Of a stretch of DNA of 64,000 nucleotides, positions 27,601-34,328 are shown piece after piece. Position numbers and translations under genes: made by a program. The stretch's first letter is position 1, and every line of letters begins with the position of its first letter. The DNA comes from Lachnospiraceae bacterium MC2017 (lineage in GTDB: Bacteria > Bacillota > Clostridia > Lachnospirales > Lachnospiraceae). Under the pieces are notes generated by a model. It made no database searches. It was not told the origin of the DNA and worked only from the letters and a program-made list of their open reading frames with translations. The stretch lies in assembly GCA_000701625.1 (NCBI GenBank), contig JNJK01000005.1:62001-126000 (forward strand), read 5' to 3'.

Positions 27601-29495
27601 GCGAGCATCTCAGGCGGGAGATCTGACAGTTCTGACAGAATAGTTCCGTTTTTCATTTCATGTGAACTGTCTGGATCAGAGATTTTATTCCCTGTAATAT
27701 CTCTTACTGTTGACGTCAGTTTATTCCCGAGAATATCTCTTACTGTAGATGCCACTTCATTTCCGGTAATGTCTCTATCTTCTAATACCGATCCATTTCC
27801 GGTAATGTCTCTATCTTTTGATACCGATCCATTTCCGGGAATGTCTCTATCTTTTGATACCGGTTCATTTCCGGTATTTTCTCTTACTGCTGATGTCAGT
27901 TCATTTCCGGTATTCTTTTTAACTTTTGATGACAGTTCACTTCTTGATGAAATATTATTTCTTTCATCTGAGGTTCTTCCATCATCTGCATTTTTTTGTT
28001 CATGTTCAGTTGAATTTCGATTTATTCTCTCAGAATTAACCGGTCTTTTTGATTCCTCTGAAGTTCTGTTTTTTTCACCAATATGCGGTTTATGAAAATA
28101 TTCCGGATTTACAAAATTCCCTGAAACATCCGAAGCTTTTCCACGGACCGATTTTCCCTGAGAGTTTCCGCTACTATTTCTATCTATGACACCATTTCTA
28201 TCTGTGATACGTTTATCACTCAGTCCGGCATCATCATGAGATAGATCCGGCATCTCAAGATTTATAAGTTCTTCCGGAGAATACGCTGCGAGCATCTCAG
28301 GCGGGAGATCTGACAGTTCTGACAGAATAGTTCCGTTTTTCATTTCATGTGAACTGTCTGGATCAGAGATTTTATTCCCTGTAATATCTCTTACTGTTGA
28401 CGTCAGTTTATTCCCGAGAATATCTCTTACTGTCGATGTGACTTCTTTTCCGGTAATATCACTTACTTTTGACGACGATTTATTTCCGATAATTTCACTT
28501 AACTTTGATGCCGGTTCATTTCCGGTAATGTCTCTATCTTCTAATACCGATCCATTTCCGGTAATGTCTCTATCTTTTGATACCGATCCATTTCCGGGAA
28601 TGTCTCTATCTTTTGATACCGGTTCATTTCCGGTATTTTCTCTTACTGCTGATGTCAGTTCATTTCCGGTATTCTTTTTAACTTTTGATGACAGTTCGCT
28701 TCTTGATGAAATATTGTTTCTTTCATCTGAGGTTCTTCCGTCATCTACATTTTTTTGTTCATGATCAGATAAATTTCTATTTATTCTCCCAGAATTAACC
28801 GGTCTTTTTGATTCCTCTGAAGTTCTGTTTTTTTCGTAGATATTCGTTTTATGTATATATTCCGGATTTACAAAATTTCCTGAAACATTCGGATTATTTC
28901 CCTGTAAATCAAGATTTACGTTTCTTCTTTCATTCGCATTTTTGTATTCAAGTATTCTTTTTACTGAAGGTGAAACACTGTATCTTGAATTATTCTCAAG
29001 ATTTGTCCGGCTCCGTTCCAATATCCGTTTTTCTGTTTCTATGACTTTCTGTCTCTCATGGATCAGCTGGAGCCGTTCTTTCGATACTTCATTAAGCCGT
29101 TCGACATACTCTGTCTTTTCTTTTTCACGTTCAGTTATGCTTTTTTTCTCTGTTTCACGTATGACCGCATCTGCTCTGTCGAGAATTTCCCGCGCTTCGC
29201 GGCTGAGCTTTCCTGCTTCATTTTCAAGCGCATGGAGATGAGCTTCGACCAGTTCAAAAGTCAGATCGTAGCTCAGATTAATTTCTGTACCAGCTTCACT
29301 TTTATTTTCTTCATCCTGAGACTCTTCTAAAAACTCGAGTTCTTCATAAGGAAAGAAATTATGATTTCCCTTAACTCTGTCGAGTATCTGCTGCGTAAAG
29401 CTCTCCACAAGCAACGCCTCAGGACTAATGAGACGATTCCGGTCTACTACTGACATATTTAATTTTGTCATTGCAATAGATCCGTCTTCTCTCAA
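24621..29495 (-). CDS. giant repetitive protein (1,624 residues), possible spacer or tape-measure role
   Basis: Unrecognised. Residues 1-200 include coiled-coil helices (EKEKTEYVERLNEVSKERL). Residues about 220-1,170 are four large repeat blocks. Each has a VNPEYxHK segment, a SEESKRPVNS segment, a run of 12-residue units of consensus I-T-G-N-x-x-x-S-x-x-R-D (about 9, 7, 12 and 8 copies), and a PPEMLAAYSPEELINLEM segment. The C-terminus (about 1,230-1,624) has more normal composition and ends ISEAEIRRTADRVFKMVEER plus a basic tail, a helix seen at the end of other eCIS proteins. The start is TTG at 29495, with GGAGG six bases upstream, overlapping the previous stop. A particle-attached disordered spacer, adhesin or ruler are all possible. 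Confidence 0.75.
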   Translation of the reverse strand: MREDGSIAMTKLNMSVVDRNRLISPEALLVESFTQQILDRVKGNHNFFPYEELEFLEESQDEENKSEAGTEINLSYDLTFELVEAHLHALENEAGKLSREAREILDRADAVIRETEKKSITEREKEKTEYVERLNEVSKERLQLIHERQKVIETEKRILERSRTNLENNSRYSVSPSVKRILEYKNANERRNVNLDLQGNNPNVSGNFVNPEYIHKTNIYEKNRTSEESKRPVNSGRINRNLSDHEQKNVDDGRTSDERNNISSRSELSSKVKKNTGNELTSAVRENTGNEPVSKDRDIPGNGSVSKDRDITGNGSVLEDRDITGNEPASKLSEIIGNKSSSKVSDITGKEVTSTVRDILGNKLTSTVRDITGNKISDPDSSHEMKNGTILSELSDLPPEMLAAYSPEELINLEMPDLSHDDAGLSDKRITDRNGVIDRNSSGNSQGKSVRGKASDVSGNFVNPEYFHKPHIGEKNRTSEESKRPVNSERINRNSTEHEQKNADDGRTSDERNNISSRSELSSKVKKNTGNELTSAVRENTGNEPVSKDRDIPGNGSVSKDRDITGNGSVLEDRDITGNEVASTVRDILGNKLTSTVRDITGNKISDPDSSHEMKNGTILSELSDLPPEMLAAYSPEELINLEMPDLSHDDAGQSDKRVTDRNGVIDRNSSGNSQGKSVRGKASDVSGNFVNPEYIHKTHIHEKNRTSEESKRPVNSERINRNSTDHEQKNADDGRTSDERNNISSRSELSSKVKKNTGNEPVSKVSVVTGNEPVSKDRDITGNGSVSKDRDITGNGSVSKDRDITGNGSVSKDRDITGNEPVSKDRDITGNEPASKLSEIIGNKSASKASVITGNELTPTVRDITGKEVTSTVRDILGNKLTSAVRDITGNKISDPDSLHEMKNGTILSELSDFPPEMLAAYSPEELINLEMPELSHDDAGLSDKRITYRNGVIDRNGVIDRNSRGNTQEKSVHGKTSDVSGSFVNPEYFHKPNTGGKNRTSEESKRPVNSERIIRNSTDHEQKNADDGRISDERNNISSRSELSSKVKKNTGNEPVSKDRDIPGNGSVSKDRNITGNEPASKLSDITGNKLVSKASENAGNKLIPTDRDNTGNELTSTVRDITGNELTSIVRDITGNKLSDSDISHETRMATHSPELLHEMKNVTDLTELSPEMLAAYAPEELINLEMSDLSRDEVELNGETRSDGKQNVNTSGISANGKNLDRTSGTVRANFSNITELLNGLEKEKAEVNKDKISEKVNLKEKIETSVRDITIREAQKQYELLKDKLPQKFFAEAGEYGPTELSNLVLEHDEKNDPSLTSNHIRKSSDISLNDSNKREYSSKDAKNRNISAETSEKAGSSKPTKRSEGRDNRKRSSAQSSSIGNEILKKISSSKDISGVILLKNGSIGHNVQKNVDRIGMSGGMTVKLLRPMEAQAIQEKINGDTQVQYVPISMDYGTSYPDLLKNMIDKEIETGALRPMRDIVQNRTSSTSADKFLRGEFEEVTVDDTPAMTNWNNPMTNTAGKGITTLANRGMNTLRADEAVRQSMENTVNWVNPAFAGYGTPESLTFKNNGNVGDDQVKKQQKREARISEAEIRRTADRVFKMVEERIRKERRRIGRI
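26055..28710 (-). repeat. 36-bp tandem repeats in four superblocks
   Basis: About 36 in-frame units of 36 bases encode 12-residue repeats in the giant protein. They are grouped at roughly 28380-28700, 27680-27930, 26820-27235 and 26060-26350, separated by long conserved segments of about 330-440 bases. The third block (about 27003-27185) has neighbouring units that are identical over most bases, which implies recent expansion. Distances between equivalent points of the blocks differ (687 and 867 bases between landmarks at 28321, 27634 and 26767), because the number of short units differs. Confidence 0.85.
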
Positions 29496-29950
29496 GTGCA
29501 GCCTCCATACATAAATTCTATTCTACTTATAGCTAAAGATGGTGAGTTACTGTTAAGTACCGGTCCGCTGTAGCTTACAAGAACCGCGCTGTTAATACTC
29601 CAGGATCTGACCTTTCTGCCTGCTGCATCCTTTAGGACTATTTCTCCATCCATTGAAATACTCATTCCGGAATTTACGAGTTTTATCCACGTGGCAAACG
29701 AGTCCGTATCTGTTACAGTTCCCTGTTCCAGTACGAGCCTCTGCGGTACACCCTTATCCAATAGAAAAGTCGGTGCCATAGATCCGCCTTCGTAATAGGT
29801 CTGATAACTAACTTCCATTCCCAGACCACTTACCGATGTAAATCTGCCGCTGAGTCCGGACAATGCTCCGACCAGGCCTCCAATGACTCCAAACGAAACT
29901 TCAAAATAGGCACCGGAAACATATTTTTCAGTTACTTTCTGTTCCTGCAT
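29492..29950 (-). CDS. tail tube-fold protein (third copy)
   Basis: The 152-residue protein resembles the gp19-like tube family: SGAYFEVSFGVIGGLVGAL, then FTSVSGLGMEVSYQTYYEGG, LVLEQGTVTDTDSFATWIKL and a final SPSLAISRIEFMYGG. The V-S-G-L-G-M-E-V block followed by Y-Y-E-G-G is the family's signature. In eCIS particles, extra tube-fold proteins (Pvc5/Pvc6-like) join the tube to the hub. The gene ends with the codons that carry the GGAGG site for the giant protein's TTG start, so the two are coupled. Confidence 0.82.
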   Translation of the reverse strand: MQEQKVTEKYVSGAYFEVSFGVIGGLVGALSGLSGRFTSVSGLGMEVSYQTYYEGGSMAPTFLLDKGVPQRLVLEQGTVTDTDSFATWIKLVNSGMSISMDGEIVLKDAAGRKVRSWSINSAVLVSYSGPVLNSNSPSLAISRIEFMYGGCT

Positions 29951-30048
29951 ATCTTATCCTCATCTTTAAGCGCAGATTCTTATCTAACTAATACCGGTCT
30001 GTTTCCATTATCGTTTCCCATGCTTCGCATTCTTGGACGGTACCAGGA

Positions 30049-30576
30049 TCAAGCCTTATTAGCTATTTTTTTCTTTAATTCCTCTTCCCCCGGAGCGCGT
30101 CGTTCAAAACCCGAATATGCAAATTCGATAGACTCCATAAGTACTCCGCTATTTAATGAACTCATATTTCCCAAGGAATAAGAAACCGGATAAGCGCCGT
30201 AAAGATCCCAGGCAACTCCCTCTTTACCTTCTTCAGTAAGGACAACTATATGTATCGTCTTCCTGACTGCCTTTTTCTCATTTGCGCCTCCCTCAAAAGT
30301 TGGAAAACAGCTAAATACCCAGTCAAGGAAACGGTTGCCGAATGTAACTCCGCGAGTCAGCGTCAGATTACTGTACTCAACCGTAGCCGGGACTACTCCC
30401 TGTGCTCCGCGTTCGTCAGCTCCGCTCCGCATACGGAGAACATGATTCACAACCCTTATACCGGAACATTCAGAAAAAGCGGCGTCTTCCGGCTCGCTTT
30501 CACCATCCTTTGTATACCCTTCTCCGCTAAGCGTCACTCTAAATCTAAAGGAACGCAAAAGTTCTGCATCTGGCAT
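30049..30576 (-). CDS. tail tube initiator-like protein (second tube copy)
   Basis: The 175-residue protein belongs to the gp19-like tube family: LRSFRFRVTLSGEG, AAFSECSGIRVVNHVLRM, LTLTRGVTFGNRFLDWVF and MSSLNSGVLMESIEFAYSGF. It has a longer charged tail (EEELKKKIANKA) than the main tube protein at 31234-31719. By analogy to Pvc5 it is likely to form the first tube ring on the hub. An AAGGG site precedes the ATG. After its TGA stop the same frame stays open for 22 codons (down to 29980). Confidence 0.83.
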   Translation of the reverse strand: MPDAELLRSFRFRVTLSGEGYTKDGESEPEDAAFSECSGIRVVNHVLRMRSGADERGAQGVVPATVEYSNLTLTRGVTFGNRFLDWVFSCFPTFEGGANEKKAVRKTIHIVVLTEEGKEGVAWDLYGAYPVSYSLGNMSSLNSGVLMESIEFAYSGFERRAPGEEELKKKIANKA

Positions 30577-30586
30577 ATTTTAACCC

Positions 30587-30781
30587 TTACTTAAATTCAA
30601 TCCTGTTTTTATCTTCTCCACTTAGTTTCCTGTTGATAAGTGAAATCTCTCTGCACCATCTGCGTCTTTCCCTATGATCCATATTCATGAGATCATCCTG
30701 ATTCCAATGCAGATAATATGCGAGAAATGCCATCTCTTCATAGAGCCTGTCAGGTGGATAGCTTACAAGCCCTGATTCAAT
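30587..30781 (-). CDS. DUF6760-like -1 frame extension of the tail-assembly gene (no start codon of its own)
   Basis: A 64-codon open frame in the -1 frame relative to the upstream gene. It encodes IESGLVSYPPDRLYEEMAFL followed by AYYLHWNQDD, MDHRERRRWCREI and a basic end. The Y-P-x-D-R-L-Y-E-E-x-A-F-x-A-Y-x-x-H-W and H-x-E-R-R-R-W blocks recall the short DUF6760 proteins that follow this gene in eCIS loci. No ATG, GTG or TTG exists in this frame before the conserved motif; the frame opens only after a TGA inside the upstream gene. A T-TTT-TTA heptamer at 30781-30787 would put ribosomes into it, giving a product of about 181 residues. The coding character is convincing; expression by frameshift is inference. 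Confidence 0.72.
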   Translation of the reverse strand: MESGLVSYPPDRLYEEMAFLAYYLHWNQDDLMNMDHRERRRWCREISLINRKLSGEDKNRIEFK

Positions 30782-30787
30782 AAAAAA
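30750..30787 (-). promoter_or_regulatory. candidate -1 ribosomal frameshift signal
   Basis: The heptamer T-TTT-TTA (30781-30787, zero frame GAT TTT TTA) is a canonical X-XXY-YYZ slip site. Five bases after it a five-base stem TCAGG/CCTGA can form (30771-30775 with 30750-30754), enclosing the zero-frame TAA stop. The zero frame ends five codons after the slip. Confidence 0.65.
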
Positions 30788-31131
30788 TCCAGCGGAACCT
30801 CAAACTCTTTTCCGCACTCAGGACAGGTTACTTTATATGAAGGCATCTCCTTCATGTTTATCCTCTGATAAAAGTCCTGCAGATACGCGAGATCCATCGT
30901 AAACAGATTCTCGATTATCTGATTTGACACCTTCGGAAGTGTTCCGAGCTGTGTGATAACTCTCGACAATAATATGATCGTTAAATATGAAGAATTTGCC
31001 TGTACTCTCGGATCTCTTAGCGGCAGGATCTCGTCTGCTGCCGTTGCAAGTCTCATCTTCCCTGTTTTATGCACTTCTCCCGCCGGATCGACATATCCTT
31101 TCGGAAGTTCAAATTCAAATTCAGTCTGCAT
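30763..31131 (-). CDS. tail assembly protein with C-x-x-C motif
   Basis: The 122-residue protein starts TEFEFELPKGYVDPAGEVHK and has VITQLGTLPKVSNQIIENLF and LAYLQDFYQRINM. It ends VTCPECGKEFEVPLDFLLNQ, one C-x-x-C knuckle of zinc-ribbon type; only two cysteines are present, so metal binding might need pairing. Proteins like this stand between the tube genes in eCIS clusters and resemble phage tail assembly chaperones in size and position. GGGGAG lies nine bases before the ATG. The last codons contain the slip site that leads into the 30587-30781 frame, so a short and a long form are expected, as for lambda G and GT. Confidence 0.83.
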   Translation of the reverse strand: MQTEFEFELPKGYVDPAGEVHKTGKMRLATAADEILPLRDPRVQANSSYLTIILLSRVITQLGTLPKVSNQIIENLFTMDLAYLQDFYQRINMKEMPSYKVTCPECGKEFEVPLDFLLNQGL

Positions 31132-31185
31132 TTGTACTCTCTCCCCAAATGTTGTGACCCCGTCATCAGAATAAATGTCAGAACA

Positions 31186-31206
31186 GGGCGCAGTTTAACT
31201 GCGCCC
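31186..31206. terminator. hairpin between tube gene and tail-assembly gene
   Basis: Perfect eight-base stem GGGCGCAG/CTGCGCCC (31186-31193 with 31199-31206) with a five-base loop, 27 bases after the main tube gene. On the operon strand the bases after the stem are TGTTCTG, not a T-run, so it is at best a partial terminator; it more likely stabilises the abundant sheath-tube message. On the plus strand it does have a T-run (CTCTTTTTTT), but no plus-strand gene precedes it. Confidence 0.6.
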
Positions 31207-31233
31207 CTCTTTTTTTCGTTCAGCGCATTATCG

Positions 31234-31719
31234 TCAGATCGGTGAAGGTGTTCCGGCAGCAGCGCCTGCAGTTGTTTTCCAGATACCCTCGTGGCAGATT
31301 TCAAGTGACTCGATAGCCACTTCATTACCAAGACCGGAAAGATCCGGAATGTTGTAGCCTACCGGCCATGCATTGATAAGAGTCCAAACCGGACCATTTG
31401 CGCCTCCGGCATCATCAAACAGTGTGATCACAATATCATGACGAACCAGACCTACCGGTCCTGCTTCATTATTCGGAGCTACCGAATGAACCCAGTCCAG
31501 GAAGTCTACGTCAGTCGTAGTACCCCAACGAAGTGTAATATTGCCGAAAGTTGTAAGTCCCGGCAGTTTACGTGGTGTATTCCTTAAGTCGTCGCCTTCA
31601 CGGTATTCAACGACTGCAGTTGCGAGATTCATTCCGGATACCTCGGAGAAACTTGCACGAGCAATGCCATCGATTTCTACCTGGTACCGAAAGACTCTAT
31701 ACGGATAATTAATAGCCAT
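31234..31719 (-). CDS. main tail tube protein (Afp1/Pvc1-like)
   Basis: The 161-residue protein of the T4 gp19-like tube family begins MAINYPYRVFRYQVEIDG and has FSEVSGMNLATAVVEYREGD, LPGLTTFGNITLRWGTTTD and LSGLGNEVAIESLEICHEG. These are the strands that build the stacked hexameric tube. It follows the sheath gene by 29 bases, matching the usual sheath-tube pair, and is the copy closest to Pvc1/Afp1. A stable hairpin lies just after it. Of three tube-fold genes in the operon this is the likely bulk tube subunit. Confidence 0.92.
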   Translation of the reverse strand: MAINYPYRVFRYQVEIDGIARASFSEVSGMNLATAVVEYREGDDLRNTPRKLPGLTTFGNITLRWGTTTDVDFLDWVHSVAPNNEAGPVGLVRHDIVITLFDDAGGANGPVWTLINAWPVGYNIPDLSGLGNEVAIESLEICHEGIWKTTAGAAAGTPSPI

Positions 31720-31748
31720 CGTTTAATCCCTCATTTCCTTTCCTATTT

Positions 31749-33539
31749 TTATTCCGAAGCTGTCTTCTGAGTAATGCGGAAGATTACAAATTCAGCAGGT
31801 TTAACAGGTGCGATTCCGATATTGCAGATAAGTCTGCCGTTATCAATATCATCCTGTGTCATTGTCGTAGGTCCGCACTCTACGAAGTAAGCCTGCTCAG
31901 GTGCTGTTCCGGCAAGTGCTCCATCTCTCCAGCACGTTGCCAGGAAGGACTGGATCGTCCTTGTAACCCTGGACCAGAGAACCTCGGAATTTGGCTCAAA
32001 TACAACCCAGTTTGTATTGTTCTTGATGGACTGCTCTACATAAATGAAGAGACGTCTTACGTTTATGTACTTCCAGAGTCCATTGGAGCTCAGTGTTCTT
32101 GCGCCCCATACACGGATTCCACGTCCCGTGAATGCACGGATAAGGTTTACACCGATAGGGTTCAGGATATCCTGTTCAGCATCATTGTAGTTGCAGGAAA
32201 GACCTGTGCATCCGGATACAGTTTCATTTGCAGGAGCCTTATGAACACCTCTGTCAGTGTCAACTCTTGCATAAATACCTGCCATAGCGCCGGACGGAGG
32301 GAAATAAGCTGTGCGCTTAAGCAGCGGATCGAGCATCTCAAGCCAAGGATGATAAATAGCAGCATAGGTGCTGTCATACATATCACGGAAAGCAGAGATC
32401 TCATCAACCTTCTTCTTGTCGATAGGAATATCCAGAATAGCAAAGCAGCTGGTCTTATTCTCACAGAAAGCGATCAGTGTTGACTGAACTGTAGGATCTG
32501 TGACACCAGGAATTGCCATGATGGATACATTATTATTCTCGATAAATGCCTGCAAACCGGTACGTTTGCCCGGACCATTATCAGCACCTACATATACATC
32601 AGGAGTGATCTTTCCAGTTGAACCGTCAGATCCGCCTGACAGAGTGACAGAAACAGCCGCGTCATTACCGCCAAGCTGTGCAATAGGTGAAGGATTAGCA
32701 CCACCGGAAGCCGGAGCGGGTGCAGGCTTGCTGTCCTTGCCATCCTTTCCGTCCTTACCCTTATCAGGTGCAGGTGCCGGAGCTGGTGCTGGTGCTCCTG
32801 CTGCCTTTACACTAAAGCTAACGATTTCAGACTTCTCAGCACGGATTCCGATGTAGTTAGCTGCGAAAGGATTCAGGGAAACATCTGCAAATGTTTCTTC
32901 TGTGTCATCAATCTTTACGGTTACCGTTACTTCGCAGGTACGGATATACTTCTGGGTAACGATCGACTTGTCTGCTACATCAACAGTCGGAGCTGCTTCC
33001 AAAGTAACAGTCTTGTCCATAACTGACTTAACTGTTGCATAAGCCTTCTTGCTTCCGTCAAAGAGCTCTACTACATCACCTGCATTGAATCCGTCAGGAT
33101 TCTTTACGGTGAGGTCTGCACCTGTAGCAGAGAAAACTTGTGTCTTTGCCTTTGACGACGGAACAGCAGTGATCTTGATGCGGTTACCCCACTCACCGGG
33201 GTTAGCTGCCTCAGCATGAAGCACGCCGAGATCTCCGGCAGATGCCTTTGCATCATCAGGAGCTACTCTCATGATGTATGCTCTGGAACCACCATTCAGG
33301 AAAAACTGCTCTACAGCGTATGGAAGAAATCTTGCGTCGCCATATCTGGCATCACTTAAATATCCTCCATAAATCCTCTTGTAATCAGCAAAGCTGGTCA
33401 CAAACTGCGGAGCTCCAACCACTGTACCGCGTTCTGCAAGTCCGATAAACCCTGCTGTGCTTGTGCTGACGCCTTGCATCGGCACTGCGCCGGAGTCGTA
33501 TTCTTCCGTATATACGCCCGGATGTAAATACTCTGCCAT
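31749..33539 (-). CDS. contractile sheath protein
   Basis: The 596-residue sheath subunit has the typical N-terminus (YLHPGVYTEEYDSGAVPMQG, VSTSTAGFIGLAERGTVVG) and C-terminus (NNTNWVVFEPNSEVLWSRVT, FLATCWRDGALAGTAPEQAY, IGIAPVKPAEFVIFRITQKT). These end domains interlock to form the sheath mesh. The middle is a surface domain that contains an unusual linker at about residues 247-285 made of Ala-Pro and Gly-Lys-Asp repeats. Only one sheath gene is present, whereas Afp and PVC carry several. It is long for the family (many eCIS sheaths have 350-500 residues). Confidence 0.95.
   Translation of the reverse strand: MAEYLHPGVYTEEYDSGAVPMQGVSTSTAGFIGLAERGTVVGAPQFVTSFADYKRIYGGYLSDARYGDARFLPYAVEQFFLNGGSRAYIMRVAPDDAKASAGDLGVLHAEAANPGEWGNRIKITAVPSSKAKTQVFSATGADLTVKNPDGFNAGDVVELFDGSKKAYATVKSVMDKTVTLEAAPTVDVADKSIVTQKYIRTCEVTVTVKIDDTEETFADVSLNPFAANYIGIRAEKSEIVSFSVKAAGAPAPAPAPAPDKGKDGKDGKDSKPAPAPASGGANPSPIAQLGGNDAAVSVTLSGGSDGSTGKITPDVYVGADNGPGKRTGLQAFIENNNVSIMAIPGVTDPTVQSTLIAFCENKTSCFAILDIPIDKKKVDEISAFRDMYDSTYAAIYHPWLEMLDPLLKRTAYFPPSGAMAGIYARVDTDRGVHKAPANETVSGCTGLSCNYNDAEQDILNPIGVNLIRAFTGRGIRVWGARTLSSNGLWKYINVRRLFIYVEQSIKNNTNWVVFEPNSEVLWSRVTRTIQSFLATCWRDGALAGTAPEQAYFVECGPTTMTQDDIDNGRLICNIGIAPVKPAEFVIFRITQKTASE
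32685..32801 (-). repeat. Pro-Ala / Gly-Lys-Asp linker coding block in sheath gene
   Basis: About 39 codons of low complexity inside the sheath gene (PAPAPAPAPDKGKDGKDGKD then PAPAPASGG). The position is in the outward-facing middle domain of sheath proteins, so it is likely to be a flexible surface loop. Confidence 0.75.
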
Positions 33540-33598
33540 TCTCTTTCTGCTCCCTTAGCGTTTAAGGGAACAATCCTCCTTCCCAATGGGTAACATGT

Positions 33599-34033
33599 TT
33601 ATCTGCATTTTGAGGCTTCCGACGCCCTGTTCCAAAAATGAACCATCACACTCGCGTTATACTCGATCGCGCGCGCCAGGCTCTCAGTAGAACTAAAAGC
33701 ATCAAAAAGATCTGCAGAAGTGCGATATGTCAAATGAGCTTTATACAACACAAAAGCCCCCATGACCGATTGTAAATTTACGGAATTACAAAATTCATTT
33801 CCGTAACTCTGATCCATACACCTGAATGGATAAATCCCCCAAATCATAACTCTGTCATTTATCACTTCAAATTCCGTAGTCCAAACATGTCCTCTGTCAC
33901 GGAACTGCAGGCTGTAATGCCCATTTTCTCCCATATAAGTGTATGAATTATAATCAAATAGATATTTCAGTTCTTTATCTGCATCACTACTCTGCCAATT
34001 CGACGAGTTCAGGTGCTTCAGTTGAAATATCAT
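33599..34033 (-). CDS. YbjN-like small protein, possible chaperone
   Basis: The 144-residue protein is not firmly assigned. The pattern EFEVINDRVMIWGIYPFRC, then FCNSVNLQSVMGAFVLYKAH and LTYRTSADLFDAFSS followed by a helix, resembles the YbjN/secretion-chaperone-like alpha-beta fold (strand, N-x-x-N/helix, strand with L-x-Y-R, helix). The start overlaps the previous gene by 47 bases; GAGGAG stands ten bases before the ATG, which supports it. It is transcribed just ahead of the sheath. A chaperone for one of the preceding proteins is a testable idea. Confidence 0.6.
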   Translation of the reverse strand: MIFQLKHLNSSNWQSSDADKELKYLFDYNSYTYMGENGHYSLQFRDRGHVWTTEFEVINDRVMIWGIYPFRCMDQSYGNEFCNSVNLQSVMGAFVLYKAHLTYRTSADLFDAFSSTESLARAIEYNASVMVHFWNRASEASKCR

Positions 34034-34328
34034 TTACATTATTCTCCTCATGTTCTGTAGAAAAATCCCAGGATATAAGCTCTGTATTTCCTCCGCCGCA
34101 AAGTATTTCCTGGAGTCTTTGATTTCCAATTGATTCAGAAAGAAACTCCAACGTATCGGCAGGAAGGTATCTTATGAGCCACGGTGAAGCACTTAATTCA
34201 GAAAGCAATTCCTGCAAATTGAACTGCGAAGCACGTTGTTCCTGATTTTGTTGTTTTGATGCCTTTCCATTATCAGCATATGAACGACCCTTTTCGGCTT
34301 TACTGCTGCTTTCGGAATCAGTCTTCAT
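33987..34328 (-). CDS. small eCIS-leader protein of unknown function
   Basis: Unrecognised 113-residue acidic protein. The first 35 residues are polar and probably disordered (KTDSESSSKAEKGRSYADNG). The core FNLQELLSELSASPWLIRYL followed by PADTLEFLSESIGNQRLQEI looks like a short helical domain, and the tail is acidic. It overlaps both neighbours: its ATG overlaps the stop of the 34325 gene (ATGA), and its 3' end covers the start of the YbjN-like gene. Tight overlaps suggest that the three products act together, for instance as an adaptor with its chaperone. Confidence 0.6.
   Translation of the reverse strand: MKTDSESSSKAEKGRSYADNGKASKQQNQEQRASQFNLQELLSELSASPWLIRYLPADTLEFLSESIGNQRLQEILCGGGNTELISWDFSTEHEENNVNDISTEAPELVELAE

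Noticed and set aside
26055-28710. 36-bp regularly spaced repeats resembling a CRISPR array
   Set aside because: The units are contiguous, in frame, without unique spacers, and encode a continuous protein repeat in a long open frame.
26059-28764. Several plus-strand frames of repeated SFPVxSLSFDT type
   Set aside because: They are the reverse reading of the twelve-residue repeats, with no start signals and broken by stops at block ends.
30049-30051. TGA as selenocysteine codon in the second tube gene
   Set aside because: No cysteine or selenocysteine is expected at this place in tube proteins, and I saw no SECIS-like hairpin directly after it.
31186-31219. Plus-strand terminator
   Set aside because: The hairpin has a T-run on the plus strand, but there is no plus-strand gene before it.
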